A DNA stretch of 64,000 nt from F1-120-MAGs238 sp964484185 (GTDB taxonomy: Bacteria > Planctomycetota > Phycisphaerae > Phycisphaerales > UBA1924): contig CAZAEQ010000024.1 in assembly GCA_964484185.1 (NCBI GenBank), positions 1-64,000 on the forward strand, in the 5' to 3' direction. Position numbers and translations under genes: made by a program. Positions 1 to 9,153 of this stretch are shown in pieces (position 1 is the first letter of the stretch; every line of letters begins with the position of its first letter). The notes beneath the pieces were generated by a model that was given only the letters and a program-made list of their open reading frames with translations, had not been told where the DNA came from and made no database searches.

Positions 1-83
1 CTGGTGTCAGTCTGAGCCCCAAATGTGTGTTTTCGAAAAAAGATCGACTTGCCAAACCCCGGCAAACTTTCTATCTTCAGGAC

Positions 84-668
84 ATGACAAACAAACCTCA
101 CCAGGCGGCCATCATTTCCAATCCAACCCCATTAACCCTCTCCGATCACTATTCAGACTACCTGCTTTTCTTCCTCGAAAATCGCTGCGAAATGTCGACG
201 CTCAAGCAGCATTTCTCCCTCACTTCCAAGCAGGTTCTGGAGTTCCTCACCTCGCGTGAAGTCCGCGACATGCTCGAAGCGCTACAGGAGTCGGTGCGTC
301 TGGCCTTCGCTGTCGGGGCACAGAAAGCCCGCGATTTCGCGATCGGAACGATGAAGACCGTTTGTCTTGACCTGGTCCGCCAGACCGCCATTCCAGCCAG
401 CGGAATAGTCAACGAGTCGGCCCACGCCAAAGCCATCAATAACCTCCGAATCGCAACCGGACACCTCGGGCGCTTCGCCGCGGCCATGCTCACCCCGCCA
501 AAATCTCCGCCGCGCCAGGTTGTTCCGGCACAGTTCGAGCACCTCATACCCGAATCAGAGACTCCTATATCAGCCTCTTCTGCGGCATTGATCCGCCACA
601 ACAATCAGCCGATTAGCAGTCTTGTTGATTCAGCCGGTGTACCGCGTGCGCATACCTTGCAAACGTAA
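84..668 (+). CDS. Hypothetical protein, helical, possible HTH
   Basis: Not recognised. The protein has about 194 residues when started at the ATG at 84; an in-frame ATG at 27 would add 19 residues. The N-terminal two thirds look alpha-helical, and the stretch around 'MSTLKQHFSLTSKQVLEFL' has the spacing of a helix-turn-helix, a weak hint of DNA binding that I cannot confirm. The last 60 residues are rich in Pro, Ser and Ala and probably disordered. No signal peptide or membrane segment is seen. It is convergent with the beta-lactamase-family gene that follows. Confidence 0.5.
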   Translation: MTNKPHQAAIISNPTPLTLSDHYSDYLLFFLENRCEMSTLKQHFSLTSKQVLEFLTSREVRDMLEALQESVRLAFAVGAQKARDFAIGTMKTVCLDLVRQTAIPASGIVNESAHAKAINNLRIATGHLGRFAAAMLTPPKSPPRQVVPAQFEHLIPESETPISASSAALIRHNNQPISSLVDSAGVPRAHTLQT

Positions 669-795
669 CACCATCCGCTGCATCGTTCAGTCCGGATGTC
701 ATTATCTTTTACAAGTAAATATCTCATTGCTGGCAATGGCAGAATGCAACCACCGCCACGGTCAAGGCGGCCCAATTGCCCGTCGTCCACATCGC

Positions 796-1998
796 CTACT
801 TCTTTTCTGCCCGTCCTGAACCAGATGTCTGCATCTGAATCAGCAGTTGTGCAACCTCATCGCACGCCCTGCTGGCATCATGCGCGGCCGTGTTGGTACA
901 CACAAGCAGCCCGAACTTTTTATCAGGGCTCAACCACGTCACACTCAACCACATTGTGTTCGATCCGTTGTGGTTCAAAATATTCCCACCCCACGGCCGC
1001 TGTCCCGTGGCCCAGCCCATCGCGTACCCATCCAGGACGGGCTTGTGCAGTTCAGCAAAAGTCGCAGGCTTAAGCGCCTCACTCTGCCCATCGCCCTTTC
1101 GTACATGCAGCATCAGGAACTTTGCCCAATCCCGCATCGCCATGTGCGAAGTTCCCGCAGGTCCGATCGCGGGTGGGTTGTCGCCCTGAATTCCCGGCTT
1201 AATCGCCATGTCGTCTTTGTTGTGTCCCCTCGGCTGCGAAACAGACTTTGTATCCCCCGGCGCACCAAACCCAAAATGTGTCATTCCCAGCGGCGTAAAG
1301 ACCCGCTCAGCAAGCAGTGTCTCCCACGCAGTCTTCGTCTTTTCCTCTGCAATAAGTCCTGCGATCGCAAATGATGCGTTCGAATACAACATCTTGCTGC
1401 CAGGATCGTGAATCGGCGGGCGGGTGAGTACGCCGCGTGCAAGCTGCCGCCGCTGATCTGTAAATGTCCCCTTCCGCTCCCACAACTTTCCCCACAGATT
1501 GTCAAAAGACAAATCACTTGGCACGCCCGCAGTCATGGTGAGCAGCTGCCGAATCGTCACCTTCTTGTATCCCGGATCCATTTCTTTGGCGAGGTCGGGC
1601 AACCCTTCTTCAAGCGTCGTCTCCCACGACAACTCACCTTTCTCAACCATCGTCCCGATCAACGTCGCCGTCATCGCCTTCGTGCACGAACCAAGATGCC
1701 ATAAATCATCAGTCGTCACCTTCTCTTCATTCCCTATCGCCCGCACCCCTGTCGCCCCAATTGCAAGGACCTTTTCGCCGCTGAACAGTGCTGCCCCAAG
1801 CGCAGGCAATTTGTACTTGGCTCGAATGGTCTCCAGTTTGTCCGAGACATCGACCTCTGCCCCCGCAGTAGCCGGTCCAACTGCGGCGTGGTTCACGGGT
1901 TCCAGAGCCGGCTGCGAGGCCTGCGCAAGTCGCCCAGAACAGATGCTCGCCATACCCACAAGAAAGAGCACGACACAATTGACCGGGAGCTTTGCCAT
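796..1998 (-). CDS. Serine hydrolase, beta-lactamase/DD-peptidase family (class C-like)
   Basis: The 400-residue protein begins with a signal peptide of about 27 residues ending near 'RLAQA', so it is exported. It carries the class C / esterase signature: S104-C-T-K107 (nucleophile and general base), Y205-S-N207, and a C-terminal HNGSN segment near residue 345 replacing the usual KTG. The family includes beta-lactamases, D-aminopeptidases and esterases; the substrate cannot be read from sequence. The start is preceded by AAGGTGA at suitable distance. It begins only 9 bp after the stop of pyrD, so the two are probably cotranscribed, though no functional link is obvious. Confidence 0.88.
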   Translation of the reverse strand: MAKLPVNCVVLFLVGMASICSGRLAQASQPALEPVNHAAVGPATAGAEVDVSDKLETIRAKYKLPALGAALFSGEKVLAIGATGVRAIGNEEKVTTDDLWHLGSCTKAMTATLIGTMVEKGELSWETTLEEGLPDLAKEMDPGYKKVTIRQLLTMTAGVPSDLSFDNLWGKLWERKGTFTDQRRQLARGVLTRPPIHDPGSKMLYSNASFAIAGLIAEEKTKTAWETLLAERVFTPLGMTHFGFGAPGDTKSVSQPRGHNKDDMAIKPGIQGDNPPAIGPAGTSHMAMRDWAKFLMLHVRKGDGQSEALKPATFAELHKPVLDGYAMGWATGQRPWGGNILNHNGSNTMWLSVTWLSPDKKFGLLVCTNTAAHDASRACDEVAQLLIQMQTSGSGRAEKK

Positions 1999-2007
1999 GA
2001 GTTCACC

Positions 2008-3003
2008 TTATGAAAGATCAACCGCTCCGACTAACTGGGAAATCGAAGGAACACCTTGCGAAGCAACCCATTTCTCCAAACCTGCAGCAACCTTCAGCGG
2101 CGACCGTGGGTCTGCGAATAGAGCTGTTCCCATTTCGCACGCCGTTGCTCCGGCAAGTATGAACTCCGCCGCATCTTCCCATGTCAAAACGCCGCCAATC
2201 GCGATAATCGGCGTCGATGTATCCTTGCAGACGCCCCGATACGCATCGTGTACCAGCTTGACCGCAATCGGATGAATCGCTGGCCCGCTCAGACCACCAG
2301 TGATATTAGATAATCTTGGTTTTTTAGTGCGTACATCGATCTGCATCGCCGGAACTGTGTTGGAGATACAGACCGCATCTGCCCCTGGCCTCTGCTGGGG
2401 CCCGCACGGGCTTGATCCCGCCGGTTCAATCGCCGCTCTTGCGAGGTCCTTGATCGTCGCTGGCGTCCCAACCGTAATCGGGCTCAGTTTCACAAACATC
2501 CGCGTCCGCGGCAAGACTTCCCTCGCCGCTTTCACAAGTTCCGAAAGCGCCCTGGGGTCCGCGCCAAATTCAGTCCCACCATGAACGTTCGGACACGACA
2601 CATTGAGCTCAACCGCTTTGATTGCCTCAATCGTCCCCATCGCCGCCGCGACCTTGACATAGTCATCTACCGAATTTCCCGCGATCGATCCGATGACGGT
2701 GCACGGCACGCCCGAAGCACGCGGAGCAACCTCTTTCATGAACACGTCCACTCCGGGATTCGCCAGCCCGATGGCATTCAACATCGCCCCGGCCGTTCGA
2801 CTTTCCAGGATCCGCCAGGTCTTGTTGCCATCCCGCGGCGAGGCTGTAATCGACTTTGTCACTACAGCGCCAATCCGCGACAGATCGATCACATCAGCCA
2901 TTTCGTCGAGCAGGCCCGCGGTCCCCGCCGCCAATATCACAGGATTTCGCAGCCGAATCCCGGCAAGATCGATAGCAAGTGAGCTGGCAGTGTCTGGCGG
3001 CAT
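2008..3003 (-). CDS. pyrD: Dihydroorotate dehydrogenase, class 1B-like catalytic subunit
   Basis: This 331-residue enzyme oxidises dihydroorotate to orotate in pyrimidine synthesis. It opens with the family sequence 'LAGIRLRNPVILAAGTAG', and has the substrate-loop motif NVSCPNVHGG, SNTVPAMQID, and the C-terminal FMN phosphate-binding region IIAIGGVLTWEDAAEFILAGA. The pattern fits the NAD-dependent class 1B form, which normally pairs with an electron-transfer subunit PyrK; no pyrK is in the window. I chose ATG at 3003 because an upstream ATG at 3132 would overlap the divergent gene and add 43 residues without homology. A short insertion rich in Gly, Pro and Gln near residue 200 is unusual. Confidence 0.9.
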   Translation of the reverse strand: MPPDTASSLAIDLAGIRLRNPVILAAGTAGLLDEMADVIDLSRIGAVVTKSITASPRDGNKTWRILESRTAGAMLNAIGLANPGVDVFMKEVAPRASGVPCTVIGSIAGNSVDDYVKVAAAMGTIEAIKAVELNVSCPNVHGGTEFGADPRALSELVKAAREVLPRTRMFVKLSPITVGTPATIKDLARAAIEPAGSSPCGPQQRPGADAVCISNTVPAMQIDVRTKKPRLSNITGGLSGPAIHPIAVKLVHDAYRGVCKDTSTPIIAIGGVLTWEDAAEFILAGATACEMGTALFADPRSPLKVAAGLEKWVASQGVPSISQLVGAVDLS

Positions 3004-3060
3004 CGCGGGAGGGTAGGGAGTGTCCCCATCGCCAAATCTGCCTCCTACCCTTGCGTACAC

Positions 3061-3702
3061 ATGGATATCACTCAGCGAATTTCCCAATTCGAGAACATGG
3101 TTCAGGCCGATCCCACCAACGACATGGCCCACTTTTCGCTAGCAAGCGCGTATGCCCAGGTCGGACGCCACGCCGAAGCCGCCACCAGCTACCTGCGCTG
3201 CACAGAGGTCAACGCCGGCTTTACCAAGGCCTACCAACTCGCCGGCAAAGCCTTCATCGACGCAGGCGACTCGTCAAAAGCTTCAGAAGTTCTCGCCAAA
3301 GGCTACATCGAAGCCGCAACCCGCGGCGACCGCCTGCCCCAAAAAGCCATCGCCGAACTTCTTGCCAAGCTCGGCACCCCATTGCCCGAATTACCCAAAG
3401 CCGTCGCCGCCGCAGTAGCAGTGGCAGAAGTATTCCCTCCTGGCGCGTTCATCTGTGCCAAGTCAGGCAAACCCGGAACCAAGATGACCCGCCCCCCCTT
3501 CCGCGGCCCCATCGGCGACTGGATCGCAGCCAACATCTCCAAAGAGACCTTCAACGAATGGATCGCCCAGGGCACCAAAGTCATCAACGAACTCCGCCTG
3601 GACATCACACGCGACGACCATGCCGAGACCTACGACAAGTACATGTACGAATACCTTGGGATGGATGACGAACTCCTGAAGAAACTCCAACCCAAGCCCT
3701 GA
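3061..3702 (+). CDS. TPR-like protein fused to a YggX-type Fe(2+)-trafficking domain
   Basis: The 213-residue protein has two parts. Residues 5-105 are helical with TPR character (the AHFSLASAYAQVGRHAEA and AYQLAGKAFIDAGDSSKA blocks). Residues 128-205 match the small YggX family of iron-trafficking / oxidative-protection proteins: the single Cys (C132), the GxxGDWI-ANISKETFNEWI block and INELRLDITRDDH. YggX normally is a free-standing protein of about 90 residues, so this is a fusion. No signal peptide; probably cytosolic. It is divergent from pyrD with a 57-bp gap that must hold both promoters. Confidence 0.82.
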   Translation: MDITQRISQFENMVQADPTNDMAHFSLASAYAQVGRHAEAATSYLRCTEVNAGFTKAYQLAGKAFIDAGDSSKASEVLAKGYIEAATRGDRLPQKAIAELLAKLGTPLPELPKAVAAAVAVAEVFPPGAFICAKSGKPGTKMTRPPFRGPIGDWIAANISKETFNEWIAQGTKVINELRLDITRDDHAETYDKYMYEYLGMDDELLKKLQPKP

Positions 3703-3733
3703 ACCGGTCCCCAAAGCCTGCAAGTACCAAAAC

Positions 3734-3761
3734 AAAAAAACCCCGCGTGAAACACGCGAGG
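3734..3761 (-). terminator. Intrinsic terminator after tRNA-Glu, probably bidirectional
   Basis: A 9-bp GC-rich stem (CCTCGCGTG / CACGCGGGG, one G-T pair) with a 3-base loop is followed by seven T on the minus strand. On the plus strand the same hairpin is followed by CTTTTCTT, so it may also end the TPR-YggX transcript. Confidence 0.85.
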
Positions 3762-3772
3762 CTTTTCTTCAA

Positions 3773-3847
3773 TGACCCCAATGGGATTCGAACCCATGTT
3801 TTCAGGATGAGAACCTGACGTCCTAGGCCGGGCTAGACGATGGGGCC
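3773..3847 (-). tRNA. tRNA-Glu (anticodon CTC)
   Basis: A 75-nt cloverleaf can be folded. The acceptor stem GGCCCCA pairs with TGGGGTC with discriminator A, the anticodon stem TCAGG/CCTGA encloses the loop TTCTCAT giving anticodon CTC, and the T-arm contains GGTTCGAATCC. The 3' CCA is not encoded. It is followed by an intrinsic terminator. Confidence 0.95.
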
Positions 3848-4040
3848 GCTTGATGCGAACTTCCGCATGGTCTAGGACGTGGCAAGGATAGCACGAATTG
3901 AGCGCACGTTCCATTACGGCCCAACGCTCCCAGTTTCTAGTATGAAAAAGCGGATATCTGACACTCAGTTCGGAGTACCCGCGAGAATCTTCCACGAATT
4001 GGTGTAGGCAAACGTGTGCAAAAGTCTGTACAATCGCCGC

Positions 4041-5042
4041 ATGCTGCCACACAACAATTCCGGCCTTTCGCGGCGTGACATGCTCGCCGCTTCTGCACTT
4101 GCACTTGGCACGTTTGCCGTCGCAAACGCTCCGGGCTCAGAAGCAATCCTTCGGTCTTTTGCGCCCGCCTCGCCATCGCCGCGGAAGCGGAGTATTCGTG
4201 TAGCACATCTGACCGACATGCACATTCAGCCAGAGCGTGCCGCGGATCAGGGCGTAAGCGCGTGTTTCAAACACGTGCAGGCTCAGAAGGATCTTCCGGA
4301 ATTGATCCTGACCGGTGGCGACACCATCATGGACGGATTCGAGGCCGATGAAGCCCGCACGAAATTGCAATGGGAGCTTTGGAATAAAGCTGTCAAAGGT
4401 GACTGTGGAATTCCAATGCTCAGCGCACTTGGTAATCACGACATCTGGGGCTGGAACAAGACAAAAAGCAAATGCAAAGGCGATGAAAAGGGCTGGGGCA
4501 AGGCATGGGCATGTGAACAATTCTCCCGCGACAAACCATTTACGAGCATGAACAAGTCGGGCTGGCATTTCATCATTCTCGACAGCGTGCGTCAGGACAA
4601 AGATGATGCAAACGGATACGAGGCGTTCCTTGACGATGAGCAGTACGCCTGGCTGGAAAGCGATCTGAAGTCCGCCGCTAACACGCCCACACTCATTGTC
4701 TCACACGTTCCAATTGTCTCCGCTACTTTATTTGATGGGGCCAAATCCAACGACAAGGGAAACGTAGAGCTCTCAGGCGGCCTGATACACAACGACTGTG
4801 CCAAGCTGATCAATCTCTTCAAGAAACATGCCCAGGTCAAAGCCTGCCTGTCGGGTCATATTCATCTGGTTGATCGAGTGGAATTCAATGGAGTTCAGTA
4901 TTTCTGCAATGGCGCGGTCAGTGGCGGATGGTGGAAGGGCGACCATAAGACCTGCAAGCCGGGATATGCAGTTCTCGACCTGTTCGATGATGGCACGTTG
5001 ACCAACGAATATGTGCCTTATGGATGGGTCACCAAAACTTGA
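4041..5042 (+). CDS. Metallophosphoesterase with Tat signal
   Basis: A 333-residue calcineurin-like phosphoesterase. All metal-binding motifs are present: D59-M-H61, GGD at 92-94, GNHD at 131-134, H222 in SHVP, and GHIH at 272-275. The N-terminus has a twin-arginine motif (SRRDM, R11-R12) followed by a hydrophobic stretch ending in Ala, so it is predicted to be exported folded through Tat. The substrate is unknown (phosphodiester or phosphomonoester). I start at ATG 4041 because it places the Tat motif normally; an ATG at 4014 would add nine residues. Confidence 0.9.
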   Translation: MLPHNNSGLSRRDMLAASALALGTFAVANAPGSEAILRSFAPASPSPRKRSIRVAHLTDMHIQPERAADQGVSACFKHVQAQKDLPELILTGGDTIMDGFEADEARTKLQWELWNKAVKGDCGIPMLSALGNHDIWGWNKTKSKCKGDEKGWGKAWACEQFSRDKPFTSMNKSGWHFIILDSVRQDKDDANGYEAFLDDEQYAWLESDLKSAANTPTLIVSHVPIVSATLFDGAKSNDKGNVELSGGLIHNDCAKLINLFKKHAQVKACLSGHIHLVDRVEFNGVQYFCNGAVSGGWWKGDHKTCKPGYAVLDLFDDGTLTNEYVPYGWVTKT

Positions 5043-5064
5043 GTAATCCAGGCCAGCAATAGAA

Positions 5065-5100
5065 AACGACTCCCCACACCACAGAGGAGCCGTTTCTATT
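5065..5100. terminator. Bidirectional intrinsic terminator between convergent genes
   Basis: AACGACTCC and GGAGCCGTT form a stem with one mismatch and a 12-base loop. T-rich sequence follows on both strands (TTTCTATTT on plus, TTTTCTATT on minus), fitting the convergent arrangement of the phosphoesterase and the first dockerin-type gene. Confidence 0.75.
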
Positions 5101-5140
5101 TGGTTCTTAGATTTTTAACACGCACGTGTGCGTACCAGTC

Positions 5141-5779
5141 TTAGCAGCCAGCTGCAAACGCATCAACGAAATCGAGATAGTCGAAGAAGTCGATGACACC
5201 ATCAGCGTTGAAATCGGCGGAGGGAACGTTGCCAGAGAAGGCATCCACGAAATCAAGGTAGTCGAAGAAGTCAACCACGCCATCGGCGTTGAAATCAGCA
5301 GTACATGGAGGAGGCGGTGTTTCCAACTGTCCGGTCACCGGTGTCGAGGTATTGTCTGCGCATGGGTCAGTTCCGGTTGCGCCGATCAGACCTGGGTTGT
5401 AGCCGACTTGCCCCGGAAGGTCGACACGGGCCAGGAGGATTTCGTCTCCATTTACCACGCCATCGCCATCTGAGTCCACGCGATCCAGATCGGCCACTGC
5501 CTGAGCAGCAGTCCTCCCTGCGTTAAGGCGTGCGAGGAGGTCGTTCTTGTAGCAGTTTCCATTCGCGCTCGTACTGGGTGGCTGGTGGCAGACATAGCAT
5601 GCATTGCCCGTCGCCGTCCCCGTGCGAGCCACCAGCGTCGATGATGGGTACCTGGCAGTGAACGCATTGCGGATGGTCGGTGTAGCAGATGTGGAACTGA
5701 CCACTCCACCCATTGCGGCACACACTGCAGCGATTGCGGCGAACGATAAAATCTGATTACGATTGCTAACGCGAGTCAT
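5141..5779 (-). CDS. Secreted GC-dockerin protein with c-type heme motif
   Basis: The 212-residue protein has a signal peptide (residues 1-32). It then shows one heme-c attachment motif, C61-Y-V-C64-H65, a classical Ca-binding loop (DSDGDGVVNGDE near residue 102), a PPPP linker, and the paired C-terminal repeat with two FFDYLDF cores, ending in Gly-Cys. It could be a small monoheme cytochrome or simply a CxxCH-bearing extracellular protein; heme binding needs a proper axial ligand that cannot be assigned by eye. AAGGGAG lies seven bases before the ATG. Confidence 0.85.
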   Translation of the reverse strand: MTRVSNRNQILSFAAIAAVCAAMGGVVSSTSATPTIRNAFTARYPSSTLVARTGTATGNACYVCHQPPSTSANGNCYKNDLLARLNAGRTAAQAVADLDRVDSDGDGVVNGDEILLARVDLPGQVGYNPGLIGATGTDPCADNTSTPVTGQLETPPPPCTADFNADGVVDFFDYLDFVDAFSGNVPSADFNADGVIDFFDYLDFVDAFAAGC

Positions 5780-6184
5780 TTCAAATCTCCCTTCGAAACA
5801 GTAATTACTCCGCAGTCTCTTCTGTACGCATCCAACGCACGGGAACTGCGGACACTATTTCTTGTTGCACATCGCGTGCCAAGCGGTCGTGTTCTGTCGA
5901 AAGAGATTGAAGTCCGCTTGCTGTCGCAGGAAACACGATTGTGAGAACGCCTCTACGAATCTCACGTTCGCTGGTTCGCAAGAGCGAGAATCGATACCCT
6001 CTAGTTTTAAACCATTTTCCCGCATCTGAGAACTGACGTTCACGTCGACAGTTGGTGCAGCGATGCAACCATGCCAACAATCAAGCACAATTCCTCTAGA
6101 TTGCGCGCGCAGCCATAGTGTACTTTTATAATCTTATCTGATCCTTGGCGCACCAATCCCGCGTGCCACGCCGTTCTCTCAGAG
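5780..6184. other. 405-bp intergenic region without a convincing gene
   Basis: Open frames here are short and have no recognisable domain, signal peptide or ribosome site. The region contains the promoter side of the 5141-5779 gene and the 3' flank of the next minus-strand gene. I see no strong hairpin. Confidence 0.5.
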
Positions 6185-7012
6185 TCAGCACCCGCTGCTG
6201 AGACGATCAACGAAATCGAGATAGTCGAAGAAATCGATAACGCCATCGGCATTAAAGTCAGCGGTGGGCCAATTGATGGAGAATGCATCGACGAAGTCGA
6301 GGTAATCGAAGAAATCTACAGTGCCATCGCCATTGAAGTCTGCCCTGCAGATATGACGGACAACCACCGCGATTTCGTCGAGTCCGCAGATGTCAGTGTA
6401 CCCACCCATCACACTTGCAAGCCCAAAGCGGCCGACGCCGCGTGCCGTGGCAGCCGCAAAGTTCGCGGCGGCTCCCTGCTGACCGTTGACGTATAGGGTC
6501 GTTCTGTGTCGGCTCCAATCAATCGACGCGCGGAAATGTCCCCATGAGCGCTCGTTCAAGTAGAAACCAACGGGGAGAGGCTCAGCTCCAGTGGTCTTGA
6601 ACCACATGTTGCCGCCATCTACCCAGAGCCATGCAAGCGGGCGGCCATCGATCGCATTGATAACCACATTCCAGCCGAAACCATCTCCAAACTGGTAGTA
6701 GAAGTCCCAGTCCACATCAATTACAGAATCTGCGGCACCGAGACTGACATTGCACTGGTAGTCAGCGACCACATCGTACGACGCCAACCCCATGTTAAAG
6801 AGAGCGGCCTGATTCCCGCCGCGGCGCGGCTGTGACACCACTACAGCCGCGCCTGCATCGGCAGTTGCAACCCATCCGTTTTGTCCATTCAGCGAACCCA
6901 GGGAGTAGGAAGGTGAGTCAAATGTGCAGGCGGTTTGCTGAGCCTGAGTAAGTGCGGCGGCGATGAATAGGGCTAATAAAGAAGCAACTACGAAGCGGTA
7001 ATTTGCGAGCAT
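6185..7012 (-). CDS. Secreted GC-dockerin protein with LamG-like domain
   Basis: About 275 residues when started at the ATG at 7012, which gives a clean signal peptide 'MLANYRFVVASLLALF' ending near LTQAQ. The middle (roughly 25-215) reads like a concanavalin/LamG-type jelly roll: CTFDSPSY, GQNGWVATADAG, DWSRHRTTLYVNGQQG and FGLASVMGGYTDICGLDEIAV. Such domains bind sugars or act as structural modules. The C-terminus is the paired dockerin-like repeat ending in SSGC. Upstream GGAG lies 10 bases from the start. Longer in-frame starts run into the neighbour and lack a signal peptide. Confidence 0.82.
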   Translation of the reverse strand: MLANYRFVVASLLALFIAAALTQAQQTACTFDSPSYSLGSLNGQNGWVATADAGAAVVVSQPRRGGNQAALFNMGLASYDVVADYQCNVSLGAADSVIDVDWDFYYQFGDGFGWNVVINAIDGRPLAWLWVDGGNMWFKTTGAEPLPVGFYLNERSWGHFRASIDWSRHRTTLYVNGQQGAAANFAAATARGVGRFGLASVMGGYTDICGLDEIAVVVRHICRADFNGDGTVDFFDYLDFVDAFSINWPTADFNADGVIDFFDYLDFVDRLSSGC

Positions 7013-7061
7013 AATTGGCCTACTCCAGAAGACAATGAGTTTCATCGTAACGCGAGGCCAC

Positions 7062-7829
7062 TCAGCAACCGGCAGAGAACGCATCAACGAAATCGAGGTA
7101 GTCGAAGAAGTCGATGGTTCCATCTCCATTGAAATCGGCAGCGGACATATTGCTTGAGAACGCATCGACAAAGTCAAGATAGTCAAAGAAGTCGACCACG
7201 CTATCGCCATTAAAATCTGAAGGACACGGAACTGGAGCTCCTTCAAGCGTCAGGCTGGTAAACGCATAGTCAACGAACAATCCAATCTTGTAGGTGTCAA
7301 ACCCTTTCAATGCAGCGGTGCTTCCCCAGGGATTCGCAGATTCATCATAGAAAAACGACATTCCGTAGTATCCGGAAGCATCGAACATGGCAGGATCATT
7401 GAACCCGTCCTCTCCATTCAACAGCGGCATGATCTCGATGGCCGCCCCAGTTGCCGCCGTGTTGGCCAGTAACATGAACCTGAATGAGATCAGATCGAAC
7501 ACACTCCCGTCAACACGCCTGATCGTGAGTCGAGCCGTGTAATCCGTCACGCCCGGCGGTGGAGTAGTCACTGCCTGTGCTTCGACTCCTTGTGGCCAGG
7601 TCACGCGCTCTCGGCGGCCAATCGGAACACCCGTTCCTCCGGTAAACAGCTTGTCACGCGTATACGTGAACAGGTATCCGTTACTGCTGGTAGTTTCTGA
7701 TGTAACCCCCGAGTCCACATGAGTCGCAATCTGAGAGCTGTTGAAGAACACCGTGACATCAGCTTGAGCGGATGAACAGGGAATACAGGACAGGGAAGCA
7801 ATAGCGGCGATGAACGCAGATCGAAACAT
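7062..7829 (-). CDS. Secreted GC-dockerin protein, unknown ectodomain
   Basis: About 255 residues. The ATG at 7829 has AAGGAG seven bases upstream and starts a signal peptide ('FRSAFIAAIASLSCIPCSS'). The ectodomain (25-195) is not recognised; it looks beta-rich, and contains a segment like those seen in PEP-CTERM-type surface proteins, but I cannot name a family. The C-terminal 60 residues are two dockerin-like loops with FFDYLDF cores and a terminal AGC. The stop is 49 bp before the start of the LamG-like gene downstream. Confidence 0.8.
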   Translation of the reverse strand: MFRSAFIAAIASLSCIPCSSAQADVTVFFNSSQIATHVDSGVTSETTSSNGYLFTYTRDKLFTGGTGVPIGRRERVTWPQGVEAQAVTTPPPGVTDYTARLTIRRVDGSVFDLISFRFMLLANTAATGAAIEIMPLLNGEDGFNDPAMFDASGYYGMSFFYDESANPWGSTAALKGFDTYKIGLFVDYAFTSLTLEGAPVPCPSDFNGDSVVDFFDYLDFVDAFSSNMSAADFNGDGTIDFFDYLDFVDAFSAGC

Positions 7830-7902
7830 TTCAGACTCCTTATCCAATTCTCTTAAGACGCTGCATGAACAATCACGAATCGCAAGTCTTGCACAACGCT
7901 GA

Positions 7903-9108
7903 CTAGCACCCAGTGCTGAACGCATCCACAAAATCGAGGTAGTCGAAGAAATCGATGGTTCCATCCCCGTTGAAATCTGCGCCTGGCAAGTTGCTCGAGA
8001 AGGCATCCACGAAATCCAGATAGTCAAAGAAATCGACCACGCCGTCACCGTTGAAGTCAGCGGTGCAAGGCGTTGTAATTGGAGCGAGGCCACGCACAAC
8101 CCAGCCGCGAAGTGCGCCGTTAAATCGCCCTTCTCCAGCCAGTGCTGTTCGATCAGCACCGATAGCGTTACAGGAATAGAGAGTCCAACCTGAGAGGTTC
8201 ACTCCGTGCGCCGATAGATATGTCGCGAGATTGGTCATACCGATCGACTTGGTCCAGATGAATGCCGAGCCAGACCCGTTCCCAGCAATGACTGTCCCAT
8301 CCGGGCTCATTGCTGCCGCCTCCGAATCGGTCGCCCCCACCACTACTCCAAGATCTTCCATTCCAGTGGCGGCGGTCCAGCGGAAAGCGCGGCGGCCTGA
8401 AGTAGACTCTGACCATCCGGCGACAACGGAACCATCGCTGCTGATCGCTGCACCTTCGGAGTTGCTCCCGCCGGGGAGGTACCCGAGCGGCTGCATTCCA
8501 GCGACATCGTCCCAGCGAATAGCCTGGTGGGCTGCGCCATTGCCGCTAAACCCGGCGCCATCTGAGCCATCGTCATCGATCGCCAGAATGGCGGCGGAGG
8601 ATTCACCAGGAAGTGTGCCTAGATTGACCATACCGGTTGCACTTGACCAGCGGAAGGCGTTTCCAAATCCGTTGGCGGTTGTACCGCCGGTTACGACGTT
8701 TCCGTCGCCACTGATGGCGTAGCCGTAGGTGACGTTCTGAGTTGAAAGGGTACCCAGATCCTGCATACCGCCAGCGGCGGTCCAGCGAAAAGCACGCGCT
8801 CCACCTGAAATGATGCAGGTACCCGCAACTGTGTTTCCATCTGGCGTCATTCCAAACGCAAACGACCGCAGGCCGCCGGGAAGAGTCCAGAGGTTGGTAA
8901 GGCCCGCGGGAGTCCACACGACGCCAAAGTAATAGCCTCCGGAATAGCTGCCGAATCCGGCAGCGGCGGAACCATCGTGATTGACCGCGTAGGCGTAAGA
9001 GCTTTGGGTTGTTCCCAGGGCTCCGATACTGGTGATGGTCTGAGCGAGCGCTGAAGATGAGAGGATGCCAGCGGCAGCAAACGTTGAAAGTGCGAGAGTG
9101 CGTTTCAT
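7903..9108 (-). CDS. Secreted GC-dockerin protein with HAF repeats
   Basis: About 401 residues. The ATG at 9108 follows AAGGAG and starts a signal peptide ending ALAQ. The body consists of tandem repeats of roughly 40-50 residues of the HAF type (for example GMQDLGTLSTQNVTYGYAIS, AFRWTAATGMEDLGVVVG), a family of extracellular beta-propeller-like repeats. The C-terminus has two FFDYLDF dockerin-like loops and ends STGC. Function is unknown; HAF proteins are usually surface or extracellular. Confidence 0.87.
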   Translation of the reverse strand: MKRTLALSTFAAAGILSSSALAQTITSIGALGTTQSSYAYAVNHDGSAAAGFGSYSGGYYFGVVWTPAGLTNLWTLPGGLRSFAFGMTPDGNTVAGTCIISGGARAFRWTAAGGMQDLGTLSTQNVTYGYAISGDGNVVTGGTTANGFGNAFRWSSATGMVNLGTLPGESSAAILAIDDDGSDGAGFSGNGAAHQAIRWDDVAGMQPLGYLPGGSNSEGAAISSDGSVVAGWSESTSGRRAFRWTAATGMEDLGVVVGATDSEAAAMSPDGTVIAGNGSGSAFIWTKSIGMTNLATYLSAHGVNLSGWTLYSCNAIGADRTALAGEGRFNGALRGWVVRGLAPITTPCTADFNGDGVVDFFDYLDFVDAFSSNLPGADFNGDGTIDFFDYLDFVDAFSTGC

Positions 9109-9153
9109 ATAGACTCCTTGAAGTTTCGAACAGGCCTTTCGGGACAAACGTGA

